From CAZHFW01 sp964531675 (GTDB taxonomy: Bacteria > Planctomycetota > Phycisphaerae > Phycisphaerales > UBA1924), in NCBI GenBank assembly GCA_964531675.1, contig CAZHFW010000019.1, positions 12,455-76,454 of the forward strand: DNA of 64,000 bases, in the 5' to 3' direction. The notes below the pieces were generated by a model. That model was given only the letters and a program-made list of their open reading frames with translations. It was not told the origin of the DNA and did not search any database. The first letter of the stretch is position 1; every line of letters starts with the position of its first letter. Below, piece by piece: positions 26,458 to 34,949 of this stretch. A program made the position numbers and the translations under genes.

Positions 26458-26994
26458 CTCCTCGGTCGAATGATCGACCACATCACACTCGTCCAACAAC
26501 CTCATCGCGAGAACCAGCTTGGTGTGCTCCTCGAGTACCATGCGAATCTTGGACGATTTCGCCGAAGCCGCCATCGCTCTGGCCTGGGCCAAGCGCTGCT
26601 CGCCGTTCATTCCCGCGAATCTGCTTGTCTCGGATTCGTCGTTCAACAGGTCGTCGAGTTCAGCAATGAGCATCTCCAACGCTTCGCCCCCGTCGTCAAT
26701 CGGAATTCGTTTGGCATAGTCAACCTCCGCTGGGCCCGCTCCGATCATGTCGGAGGGCTTGATCTCAAGTTCACTCTCGGGCCTCGGGGATCCGACTCGA
26801 TTGTCAGATCCAGGCTCTTGGTCCATGATCCACGCTGGCGACTCTTCCAGCGTCCTCTCCGGTTTCCGCCCCACAGCGACCTCCATCCCCGGCTTTCGCC
26901 GCCCGCGCCTGCCAGGCGCCGAGCTTCGGCTCAGCGAGCCCGCCTCGCGCTGACGCGACGGGACCGACACATCGGAGATACTTTTACCAGACAC
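26452..26994 (-). CDS. Hypothetical protein, disordered N-terminus
   Basis: A 180-residue protein, unrecognised. The first ~75 residues are Arg/Ser/Pro/Gly-rich and look disordered. The last ~90 are acidic and helical (EALEMLIAELDDLLNDE, then QRLAQARAMAASAKSSKIRM). It starts with GTG at 26994 without a clear Shine-Dalgarno; an internal ATG near 26886 is an alternative. It is upstream of a sigma-region-4-like gene on the same strand. Confidence 0.45.
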   Translation of the reverse strand: MSGKSISDVSVPSRQREAGSLSRSSAPGRRGRRKPGMEVAVGRKPERTLEESPAWIMDQEPGSDNRVGSPRPESELEIKPSDMIGAGPAEVDYAKRIPIDDGGEALEMLIAELDDLLNDESETSRFAGMNGEQRLAQARAMAASAKSSKIRMVLEEHTKLVLAMRLLDECDVVDHSTEED

Positions 26995-27115
26995 GTTCGA
27001 TCTGTGCTGGGCGGATCCGGAAGATCTTGCATCATCATGATGATTGGCGTGAACGAGGATGCCTCCCGGCGGGAGACCACGACGACTCTGCCACGCCGAG
27101 CTGCGGCCCGGCGGC

Positions 27116-27457
27116 TCACCTGAACGCCTTCGCGCCGAGCCCCGCGAGACCGACGCCCGAAACCTTGCCGGCCTTCCCCTTCGCGACGCGGGCCAGAAAC
27201 CCGGCCGCGACGCAACGATCCGCCTGCGCGGACCGTTCGCGAAGCCCGCGACCGGCGATCACGAGGCCGAGCTGAACGAACGGTGCGCACAGACCGGGCG
27301 CTGGCCGCCGCAACGCCGCGGCTGCTCCGACGATCACGCCCGAGGGTCCGACGACGGGATCCGGAACTCCGCGGAGCGAGCCTGACCGTGCCCTCCCGTG
27401 CCGCCCGCCCGCGATCAACGCCACCCCGCGCGGGGCGAACGCGGTCGCGACCCACAC
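27116..27457 (-). CDS. Possible small hydrophobic protein; start uncertain
   Basis: A 113-residue Gly/Ala/Val-rich frame with hydrophobic stretches such as VVGPSGVIVGAAAAL and FVQLGLVIAGRGL. Third codon positions are strongly G/C and second positions T-rich here, which favours this frame over the overlapping Arg/Ser-rich one. The GTG at 27457 lacks a Shine-Dalgarno. An excellent AAGGAG-ATG (27605) lies upstream but in the neighbouring frame, so the true gene may start there with a frameshift between, or be broken. Function unknown. Confidence 0.35.
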   Translation of the reverse strand: MWVATAFAPRGVALIAGGRHGRARSGSLRGVPDPVVGPSGVIVGAAAALRRPAPGLCAPFVQLGLVIAGRGLRERSAQADRCVAAGFLARVAKGKAGKVSGVGLAGLGAKAFR

Positions 27458-27599
27458 GATTGATCTCGGAACGATCCGAGCGAGAAGACCCGCGCACTGA
27501 CCGCTGGGACGCGCGACGAGACTCGCTGGACCCGCTGCGATCGCGACGAGCAGTGCGGGCCATCTTTGAGTTCCGATCCGACTTACGAGAAGAAGTGCT

Positions 27600-27618
27600 C
27601 GACATAAAGGCTCCTTGG
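27600..27618 (-). promoter_or_regulatory. Strong ribosome binding site before an ambiguous frame
   Basis: The minus strand reads AAGGAG, five bases, then ATG at 27605. It opens a 224-codon Arg/Ser-rich frame (to 26931) that overlaps the hydrophobic frame at 27116-27457. The site is better than most in the window, so translation probably does start here even though the downstream product is unclear. Confidence 0.45.
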
Positions 27619-27715
27619 ATTCTGCTGCGGGCTCGACCGGCCTCCAGCCGGAGTCGCTTCCGCAGCGGGTTCACACCATGAAGTCGAACGAGACCTGCTT
27701 GCGTGACACATCTCG

Positions 27716-27910
27716 TCAAGATTTTTCTGAACGATCTTGGTGACGCCCACGCCCCCCGGCCACGGCGCGGGCGTGCGTGTTCCCCATCATGACCAAAGCC
27801 ATCCCGCTCTCGACCGCGGGTGCGTTGTGCCAGAAGTGTCCGTACGCCATCAACCCCAGCCCCGTGACGAGGATGAGCTGTCGCCATGCGAACCGTCCAC
27901 CGCTTCCCAT
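27716..27910 (-). CDS. Possible small membrane protein
   Basis: A 64-residue frame starting with MGSGGRFAWRQLILVTG. It has one or two hydrophobic stretches (QLILVTGLGLMAYGHFW, then SGMALVMMG) and a polar His/Arg-rich tail. A G-run lies six bases before the ATG. Unrecognised. It is the most upstream member of the minus-strand run of small genes. Confidence 0.35.
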   Translation of the reverse strand: MGSGGRFAWRQLILVTGLGLMAYGHFWHNAPAVESGMALVMMGNTHARAVAGGRGRHQDRSEKS

Positions 27911-28120
27911 ACTTGCCCCCGATCTCTTCCCCACATGAATGAATCGAGGAGCCGGCGGTTTTGTGACATATATCTGTTGCTTCCTGAGGTTCGGAGAAAC
28001 TCCTCGCCACATACAGGATGGGTGGCGTGCGCTCACACGCCGCGCAACTCCCGTTCAAGACCCGGGGCCGGTCATGGGTTAGGTTCAAGTGGTCACCACG
28101 TGGGGACCGGGAGATTCACG

Positions 28121-28807
28121 ATGCGGATCGCGACTGCGTTCATGGTTTGGGCGGGGCTTGCAGCAACGGGGGGCGCGGACGTCACGCTGTACTCCCAACC
28201 CGCCGCGACAGAAATCACCAGCGTTGGACTGGGGTTCTACACCTCCACGATCCCGCGCGTGACCCGCAACTACAAGCATGCCGACGACTTCACCATCCCG
28301 GGCGGCGGAACGATCCAGACCGTGCGCTGGTGGGGACTGAGCGAAGGCCTCTGGTTCAAGAACCTGGGGAACTTTGACCGCTTTGCGATCGAGTTCTACC
28401 GATCCGCGAATGGGCCGGAGGGGATCACGGTGGGCGAGCTTCTGCTCACCGCGGACTTTGCCATCGAGGACACACATCCGACCGAGACCGGCCGGAAGAA
28501 CCGCCGGAACCAGTCGCTCGAGTACCGGCACGAGGTCACGTTGCCCAAGGCGTTCATCGCCGAGCCGGGTGTCACGTACTTCATCGCGATCGCGGCCCAT
28601 CCCAAGGACACCAAGCGCGACGCGTGGTGCTGGCAAGACGGCAGCTTCGTGAACGGCGCTTCGCAGAACTGGTCTTGGGCCTCTGAGTCTTGGTCCAGCT
28701 TTCAGGACACGGATAGCTCGTTCGAGCTGGTCGGCGCTGTTCCCGCGCCGGGCGTCGCGCCCGCGATGCTCGTGTTTGCGCTGGCGGCCCGCAGGCGGCG
28801 GGGCTGA
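28121..28807 (+). CDS. Secreted protein with VPAPG/RRRR C-terminal sorting tail
   Basis: A 228-residue exported protein. A short signal peptide (MRIATAFMVWAGLAATGGA) is followed by a beta-rich domain containing a jelly-roll-like stretch (DDFTIPGGGTIQTVRWWG). The C-terminus is VPAPG, a hydrophobic segment, and RRRRG, a PEP-CTERM-like sorting signal that would be processed by an exosortase-type enzyme. ATG at 28121 has GGGAG seven bases upstream. The function is unknown. Three more proteins in this window share the tail. Confidence 0.75.
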   Translation: MRIATAFMVWAGLAATGGADVTLYSQPAATEITSVGLGFYTSTIPRVTRNYKHADDFTIPGGGTIQTVRWWGLSEGLWFKNLGNFDRFAIEFYRSANGPEGITVGELLLTADFAIEDTHPTETGRKNRRNQSLEYRHEVTLPKAFIAEPGVTYFIAIAAHPKDTKRDAWCWQDGSFVNGASQNWSWASESWSSFQDTDSSFELVGAVPAPGVAPAMLVFALAARRRRG

Positions 28808-28834
28808 ACCGGCGGCAGAGTCGCCATCCGAACA

Positions 28835-29728
28835 TCACGAACGTGGAGTGTGCGGGCGCGCCCGGGTCATTGGCCCGGGTGTTCCCTCGCGCAGAAGGGA
28901 TGCCAGGGCCGCGGGGGTCCAACCCGAGAGCCTCCGGCACCAGCGCGTCAGATGCGCCTGATCCGCGAAACCGGTCTGGTGCGCGACGCGAGAGACGGAG
29001 ACGTCAGGCTCGGCGAGCAGCCTCAGGGCGGCCGCGATCCGGGCCCGGCGGTGATGCTCGCCGCAAGTCTGACCGGTGTGGCGTTTGAACGTGCGGGCCA
29101 GATGGGCACGCTCGACGCCGAGCTGATCCGCAAGCTCGGCGAGCGAAAACGTCTGAAGCGATGCGTCGGCGAGCAGATCGCACGCCTGCGCGATCCAGCG
29201 CGGAGCCCGCTTCTCAAGGCCTGTGCTGCGGCTGGTCGCGTTCAGCATGCGCAGCGCCGACTCTTCGACGATCATCGCGGAGGATCGATCCGGATCGAGC
29301 AGTTCCTGGAGGATCGAGGCCGCCGCCCCCACCGCTGCGGGCTGGTCGGGCGTGGCGTCGGGGCTGATCGAGGGCGCGATCTCACGGACCAGTTCGGGCG
29401 CGAACGTCAGGTGCAGCGTGCGGATGCCCTTGGCGCCCGCGACGAACGAGTGCCCGACGCCCGCGTGGAAGTACTCAACCTCGCCCGCCCGGCTCACGCG
29501 CTGCGTGCGGTGGTATGCGCCAACGCCGCCGCCTCGGACGTTCAGGTCCATCGCGGCGATCGCGTGTTCATGCATGGGCTGCTTGAAGCCCGGCGCGTAG
29601 GCCTTGTAGGACGCGACGAACGCGCCCGCGGGGAGCCACGCGATCAGACGCGACCCGGGGCCTGAGTCCCGAGGCGTGCGCGTGGGCTCGCCCCCCCGCT
29701 CTCCAGCATGTTGCACGGCGTGCGTCAC
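28835..29728 (-). CDS. AraC-family transcriptional regulator
   Basis: A 297-residue regulator. The C-terminal ~100 residues carry the double helix-turn-helix: FSLAELADQLGVERAHLARTF, then VSRVAHQTGFADQAHLTRW. The N-terminal half is a cupin-like sensor (HEHAIAAMDLNVRGG, EYFHAGVGHSF) with two His-containing strands. The start is uncertain; GTG at 29728 is preferred over a TTG at 29764. Target unknown. Convergent with the secreted protein gene at 28121. Confidence 0.85.
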   Translation of the reverse strand: MTHAVQHAGERGGEPTRTPRDSGPGSRLIAWLPAGAFVASYKAYAPGFKQPMHEHAIAAMDLNVRGGGVGAYHRTQRVSRAGEVEYFHAGVGHSFVAGAKGIRTLHLTFAPELVREIAPSISPDATPDQPAAVGAAASILQELLDPDRSSAMIVEESALRMLNATSRSTGLEKRAPRWIAQACDLLADASLQTFSLAELADQLGVERAHLARTFKRHTGQTCGEHHRRARIAAALRLLAEPDVSVSRVAHQTGFADQAHLTRWCRRLSGWTPAALASLLREGTPGPMTRARPHTPRS

Positions 29729-29827
29729 CGGGACACATTGTGCCACAGCTCGGCAACGACACAAGCCAAACCGCAGGGATCGCGCCGGTTTCCGGACCCG
29801 CCAGAAGTCTGCGTGGTCGATCCGGGC

Positions 29828-31822
29828 TTACTTGAAGAGGGGGAGAATCAGGACCTGGATGAGCTGGTCGCCGATGCCGGTGAGCGCCGCACCCGCGATG
29901 AGGCCGGCGCAGATGGCTTCGGAGCTGTCCACCCAGAGCTTGTATCCGCCCGACTCCTTGGACTTGGCGTAGATCTTGGAGCAGACCCAGAAGAAGAGCG
30001 AGCCCAGGAACATCCAGAACGTGGAGTCCGGCGGGATCACAAATCCCAGGCCCAGGGCCAGGGGCGAGATCGGGCTCTTGCCCTTGGAGAACGTGCGCAC
30101 GATCTCGAAGACCAGACCGAAGATCGCCGCGGCGATCATCGCGCTCTGGGCGGTGTGGTGCATGATGCTCCCGCCCGAGCCCGAGAAGGTCTGCGTGATG
30201 AAGTCGGAGATGCCCTTCCACTGGACCGCAGCGGTGAAGGAGAACTTCTCCGTCACAAGCGACTCTTCCAGCGGCTTGTTCATGTCGCGTCCCATCATGA
30301 ACAGGACGAAGAACAGCGGCGTGGACGCGATCGCGCCCGAGAAGATCCCGATGATGTGCCCGATCGCCTGCTGACGGGGCTTGGCGCCGAGCATGTACCC
30401 GGGCTTGATGTCCATGAGCAGGTTGGACGCGTTGCTGGCGACCTCGGTGGTGATGGTCGCGGTCATCAGGTTGGTCGCGGCATGGCCCGGGGAGAGCGCG
30501 CCGAAGGTGAACTGCGTGATCTTGGAGAGCGAGCCCGTGGGCGTGATGCTCGTGAGGGCGGTCGCGTTGGCCGCGATGAGGGTCAGGACCGCGGTCAGCG
30601 CGACGGCGCCGGCGCCCAGGAGCCAGTCCACGCCGAACCAGTAGTGCGTCACGAACACGCCGATCGCACCCACAATCGGAACGCCGACCCAGGAGATCCA
30701 GAGCGGAAGCTCGATGTCCTTCAGGACGTCCGTGCCCGAGTGCTTCTTCTTGGTGAAGATGCCCGCGAAGGCGGAGAAGATCATCTTGGGCTTGGCGAGC
30801 AGGCCCGCGAGGCTGGCCGCGACCAGCATGGACACGCCGGGCCAGAGCAGCCAGCCGTTGAGAAGCTGGGTGCGGGAGAAAGCCGCGTCGGGCGTGAGGT
30901 GCACGCCCTTGTACTCCACCCAGCCCTGGGTGACGGCGTACGGCCCCAACACGGCGTAGGCCAGGAACATGCCGATGACCATGTTGGTCGCGTAGCGGAT
31001 GTGCATCAGGCCGCCCGCGCCGAACATCGCCAGATCAAGCGTCGGGGAGAGCCCGAGCTTGCGGATGTCGATCCCGAAGCTCTTGGGGATGATCGCGTGG
31101 CCCGCGTCGGCCATCTTGTAGTACCACGCATCGAGGCTCTCGCTCATGAAGTAGATCGTCTTCATCCCCAGGAGCTTGGCCTGGATGAGCATCTGGTAGG
31201 CCTCACCCGAGATGAACTTGAGGAAGCCCGCAAAGAGTGCTGCGATCGCCAGGGCCTTGGCCTTGAAAACGCCGACGGAAGCGTCGGAGTTGTAAAGCGT
31301 GTCGAGCACGACGCCGCAGGCGCGGCCCTCGGGGAAGGGCTGCTGTTCGTCGTTGATGAAACGCCGCTTCATGGGGAAGGCGATCAGCACGCCCAGGATC
31401 GACAGGATGACGTTGAAGAAGAGCATCTGCCACCAGGGCATGACCTGGTTGGTGACCATCATGTAGGCCGCGATGCCCGAGATGAGCGGGCCGGTCATGT
31501 ACCCGGCGCTGGTCGCGATGGACTGCATCGCGTTGTTCTCGAGAATGGTGAAGTCCTTGGCGAGTCCGATCCTGGACATGACGCGGAACATCGCGAAGGC
31601 GAGGATCACGCTGGTCAGGCCCACGCCCAGGGTCCACCCGGTCTTGGCGCCGATGTAGAGGTTGGTCGCGGAGAGGATGCCGCCGAGCATGAACCCGGTG
31701 ATGGCCGAGCGGATCGTGAGCTGCGGCATGTTGCCGCGGTACACGTTCTTGAGCCACCACGTGTCCTTCTGCTCACGGGTCCACGTGCGGATCTGTTCTT
31801 CGGTGAGGTGCTGGAGAGCCAT
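29828..31822 (-). CDS. OPT-family oligopeptide transporter
   Basis: A 664-residue membrane protein of the OPT superfamily, with about 14-16 hydrophobic segments. Landmarks are NLYIGAKTGWTLGVGLTS near the N-terminus and ENNAMQSIATSAGYMTG, a conserved loop of prokaryotic OPT proteins. Substrates of bacterial members include peptides and metal-chelates. ATG at 31822 has AGGAG five bases upstream; the open frame to 31975 is not membrane-like. Confidence 0.9.
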   Translation of the reverse strand: MALQHLTEEQIRTWTREQKDTWWLKNVYRGNMPQLTIRSAITGFMLGGILSATNLYIGAKTGWTLGVGLTSVILAFAMFRVMSRIGLAKDFTILENNAMQSIATSAGYMTGPLISGIAAYMMVTNQVMPWWQMLFFNVILSILGVLIAFPMKRRFINDEQQPFPEGRACGVVLDTLYNSDASVGVFKAKALAIAALFAGFLKFISGEAYQMLIQAKLLGMKTIYFMSESLDAWYYKMADAGHAIIPKSFGIDIRKLGLSPTLDLAMFGAGGLMHIRYATNMVIGMFLAYAVLGPYAVTQGWVEYKGVHLTPDAAFSRTQLLNGWLLWPGVSMLVAASLAGLLAKPKMIFSAFAGIFTKKKHSGTDVLKDIELPLWISWVGVPIVGAIGVFVTHYWFGVDWLLGAGAVALTAVLTLIAANATALTSITPTGSLSKITQFTFGALSPGHAATNLMTATITTEVASNASNLLMDIKPGYMLGAKPRQQAIGHIIGIFSGAIASTPLFFVLFMMGRDMNKPLEESLVTEKFSFTAAVQWKGISDFITQTFSGSGGSIMHHTAQSAMIAAAIFGLVFEIVRTFSKGKSPISPLALGLGFVIPPDSTFWMFLGSLFFWVCSKIYAKSKESGGYKLWVDSSEAICAGLIAGAALTGIGDQLIQVLILPLFK

Positions 31823-31932
31823 GGAGACTCCTAGGGTCCAAGAATCGGTGGACAAGAATAGCGAAACCCGACCGGCATTGCCCGGGTTCAACTGCCGCTC
31901 TGGAGAAACCGAACGCGGCCGCAGACCCTCTG

Positions 31933-32649
31933 TCACTCGATGCGATCGCTCTTCTGGAGGTTGTGTCGTGCACACAAGAGCTGAATGTTCTCGGGATTCG
32001 TGGACGATCCACCCTTGGAATAGGGAATGATGTGGTCAAAGTGCAAGTGATCGGAGCACCCACACTTGACGCAGAGACCCTTGTCCCGCTTCCAAACCGC
32101 TTGTCGAACGTGGGACGGGATCAGCCGGGCATGCTCGCCCACCGAACTGCTCGGTCCGCCGCTCGTCAGGCTTGCACGAATCTCCAGCTTGAACTTGAAG
32201 ACATGCCGCCCACCCGCGGGTTCGCGCCAGGCGTTGACAAGATCGAACTCGCCGCAGAACACCCAGATACCCGACTTAATCTTCTCGTAGACCCGAACAA
32301 TCTCCGGAGTTGCACCCAGATCAGCTGTCCGCTTCGCCGCTCGGAAGAACTGGCCGTTCCGCGTCGGCTTCCCGCTCGGCAGGACTTCGGGTTGGTCAAC
32401 GGACTTCGGATCTGGCGAACCGGCCGTTCGCGGAATGTCGTGTCCCTCATAGATGAGCGTGCGTCCCTCGTCCTCAACCCGATCTGAGTAAGGCGCTCCC
32501 GGACGTCTGCTCATCAGGAGGACGCTCTTTCCGCCACGCACTCGAAAGTTCATCCCGTGCTGAAGGCTGATGCCCTCAACGAGGCACATCTGAGCATGTG
32601 ATACAACCTCGCCCGGATACATCGAGTCGGCAGGGATCCCTGAGTTCAT
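31933..32649 (-). CDS. SRA-like-HNH endonuclease, probable type IV restriction enzyme
   Basis: A 238-residue protein. The N-terminal ~160 residues match the SRA (YDG) pattern of modified-base readers: SVLLMSRRPGAPY, LIYEGHD, DQPE, a VRVYEKI strand and WVFCGEFDLVNAW. The C-terminus is an HNH nuclease: CVKCGCSDHLHFDHIIP followed by NPENIQLLCARHN. SRA-HNH fusions are known as type IV enzymes that cut DNA containing modified cytosine. No methyltransferase of a matching system is adjacent, as expected for type IV. The SRA call is by eye, the HNH call is firm. Confidence 0.8.
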   Translation of the reverse strand: MNSGIPADSMYPGEVVSHAQMCLVEGISLQHGMNFRVRGGKSVLLMSRRPGAPYSDRVEDEGRTLIYEGHDIPRTAGSPDPKSVDQPEVLPSGKPTRNGQFFRAAKRTADLGATPEIVRVYEKIKSGIWVFCGEFDLVNAWREPAGGRHVFKFKLEIRASLTSGGPSSSVGEHARLIPSHVRQAVWKRDKGLCVKCGCSDHLHFDHIIPYSKGGSSTNPENIQLLCARHNLQKSDRIE

Positions 32650-32720
32650 GAGGCACGCCCCACGGTCGCCAACAGAACGTGCGAAATACTGAAAAGCCGC
32701 ATCAGCAGTTGCCTCGCCGC

Positions 32721-34736
32721 TCAGCCCTGCTTCGGCGCCGGATTGGCCTTCAGCCAGTTCCGAAGCTCGCGCACTTCCTCGATGGTGAGGTGGTGCGGAT
32801 TCCGCGACGCGAAGCCCGCGATCCCGGCTCCTGCGATCGCGACCTGCACGCGGTCCTGCTTCACGCGGAGTTCGAGGGCCGCCTCCTGCAAAGTGTACGT
32901 CCGCACCGGAGCAGCCTTGGGCTTGTCCTCCGCGAGCGAGACGGTCCGGTTGAACACCGGCGCCCCGGGCCTGGAGTCCTGGTCCACGCAGAAATAGCCC
33001 AGTCGCTCGAACTGGAAGCGGTCGCCTTCCTTCGCGCTGGCCAGGCTCGGCTCCAGATACCCGGTCACGACCTTGAGCGAGTCCGGATTGAGATCGTCCA
33101 GCGGATTGCCGGTCGCCTTCCCGGGCTCCTCGGCCTTGAGCAGGCGGTCATAGAGCCTGACTTCGGCCTTCACCGCGTGGGCGGCGCTCACCCAGTGGAT
33201 CGTGCCCTGGGGCTTGCGGGAGGGCTTCCCATCCGGGCCCACCGGCGCGTCGCCTCCCTTGGTTGCGGGATCGATCGTGCCGCGGACCTCGACGACTTCG
33301 CCCGCGGCGTTCTTCACCACCGACGTGCACGTGAAGAAGTACGCCCAGCGCAGACGCACTTCCGCTCCGGGAGAGAGCCTGAAGAACTTCTTGGGCGGAT
33401 TCTCCATGAAGTCCTCGCGCTCGATGAAGAGCTCCCGCGCAAAGGGCACCGAGCGCGAGCCCGCGCCGGGATCCTCCGGGTTGTTCACGGCGCTGAGCTG
33501 TTCCACGTGCCCCTCCGGCACGTTCTCCACCACGACCTTGAGCGGGTTGAGCACCGCCATCGCTCGGCGGGCGGTCTTGTTCAGATGGTCGCGGATCGCG
33601 TTCTCAAGCCTCCCGATGTCGATGAAGCTCTCGACCTTGGTCACACCCACGTCCTCGACGAACGCGCGGATCGCCTCGGGCGTGTACCCCCGGCGGCGCA
33701 GACCCGAGATCGTGGGCATGCGCGGATCATCCCAGCCCTTGACGATCTTGTCGGTCACGAGCTTGAGCAGATTCCGCTTGCTCATGATCACGTACGTCGG
33801 GCGGAGCTTGGAGAACTCGATCTGCTGGGGATGGTGCAGTGTCTTGCCCCACGGACCCGAGCCGTCGGCGGTGCGGCCTTCGTTGATCGCGTCGATGAAC
33901 CAGTCGTACAGCGGACGGTGATCCTCGAACTCGAGCGTGCAGATCGAGTGGGTGATGCCTTCGAGAGCGTCCTCGATGCCGTGGGCCCAGTCGTACATCG
34001 GGTAGATGCACCACTTGTCGCCCGTGTTGTGGTGCGACTCGTGGACGATGCGGTACATCACCGGATCGCGCAGGTTGAAGTTGTTGCTCGCCAGATCGAT
34101 CTTGGCGCGGAGGGTCTTGGCGCCGTTGGGATGCTTGCCTTCGCGCATCTCGCGGAACAGGCGCAGGTTTTCGTCGACGGGGCGGTCGCGGAATGGGCTG
34201 GTCGCGGGAACGCCGGGCTTGCCGCGCCGCGCGGAGACTTCATCGCCCGAGAGATCGCAGACGTAGGCCTTGCCCTTCTTGATGAGCTCTTCGGCGAAGG
34301 CGTACATCTGCTCGAAGTAGTTGCTGGCGTAGTAGAGACCCCCGCCGTAGGGACCTTCGAAGTCCGCGCCGAGCCACTTCACGTCGCGGATGATGGAATC
34401 GACGTACTCCTGATCTTCCTTGGTGGGATTGGTGTCGTCGAAGCGCAGGTTGAACTTGCCGTCGGAGCGTTTGGCCAGCCCATGGTTCAGGCAGATGCTC
34501 TTGGCGTGCCCGATGTGGAGGTACCCGTTGGGTTCCGGCGGGAAGCGTGTGTGGACCCGCGGCTTGCCGAGCCTCTGCACGCCGTGACCGGCCTCGGCCG
34601 CGGACCAGACGCCCCACTTCCCAGCGGCGTTGTCGGCCTCGACGATCTGCTCCAGGAAGTTCAAGTGGCGAGCGGAATCCGCCGGGGTTGAGCCGTGCGT
34701 TGAAGATCCTGAGGGCGTCGGATTGCTGGTGTTCAC
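32721..34736 (-). CDS. glnS: GlnS, glutaminyl-tRNA synthetase, with C-terminal extension
   Basis: A class I synthetase that charges tRNA-Gln. Motifs are PPEPNGYLHIGHAKS (HIGH) and VIMSKRNL (KMSKS). About 671 residues from GTG at 34736, versus ~550 for E. coli. About 30 extra residues are at the N-terminus. Past FNRTVSLAEDK there is an extra C-terminal region of roughly 70 residues (LQEAALELRVKQDRVQVAIA and onward) of unknown role. A TTG at 34763 is an alternative start. Presence of GlnRS implies direct charging rather than the amidotransferase route for Gln. Confidence 0.93.
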   Translation of the reverse strand: MNTSNPTPSGSSTHGSTPADSARHLNFLEQIVEADNAAGKWGVWSAAEAGHGVQRLGKPRVHTRFPPEPNGYLHIGHAKSICLNHGLAKRSDGKFNLRFDDTNPTKEDQEYVDSIIRDVKWLGADFEGPYGGGLYYASNYFEQMYAFAEELIKKGKAYVCDLSGDEVSARRGKPGVPATSPFRDRPVDENLRLFREMREGKHPNGAKTLRAKIDLASNNFNLRDPVMYRIVHESHHNTGDKWCIYPMYDWAHGIEDALEGITHSICTLEFEDHRPLYDWFIDAINEGRTADGSGPWGKTLHHPQQIEFSKLRPTYVIMSKRNLLKLVTDKIVKGWDDPRMPTISGLRRRGYTPEAIRAFVEDVGVTKVESFIDIGRLENAIRDHLNKTARRAMAVLNPLKVVVENVPEGHVEQLSAVNNPEDPGAGSRSVPFARELFIEREDFMENPPKKFFRLSPGAEVRLRWAYFFTCTSVVKNAAGEVVEVRGTIDPATKGGDAPVGPDGKPSRKPQGTIHWVSAAHAVKAEVRLYDRLLKAEEPGKATGNPLDDLNPDSLKVVTGYLEPSLASAKEGDRFQFERLGYFCVDQDSRPGAPVFNRTVSLAEDKPKAAPVRTYTLQEAALELRVKQDRVQVAIAGAGIAGFASRNPHHLTIEEVRELRNWLKANPAPKQG

Positions 34737-34949
34737 GAAGTGGGCTCCGAGTGCCCGGGGCAAGCGCGGCCCGCGGGGCCTTCATGGTAGTAGTGGGCCG
34801 GACGCCGATCGCACCACCGCGTTTCCCCCGGGGGATTACGCGGAGGGCGCGACAATATCCCACAAGCGGGTGGCCAAACCGCAAAGACGGCGCACCTTCA
34901 ACTGTCTCGCGCAGCGTTTGTCTGCGCGCACGTTGATAAGGGGTATCTC

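Noticed and set aside
26931..28088. 385-residue open frame on the minus strand
   Set aside because: Arg/Ser-rich composition, crosses other better candidates. Only the internal AAGGAG-ATG at 27605 is kept, as a regulatory note.
34868..34906. Fragments like AAACC and CGCAAAG before a secreted-protein gene, reminiscent of a c-di-GMP-I riboswitch
   Set aside because: The two motifs are adjacent in one loop; the P1 helix that should separate them and the second receptor helix are missing.
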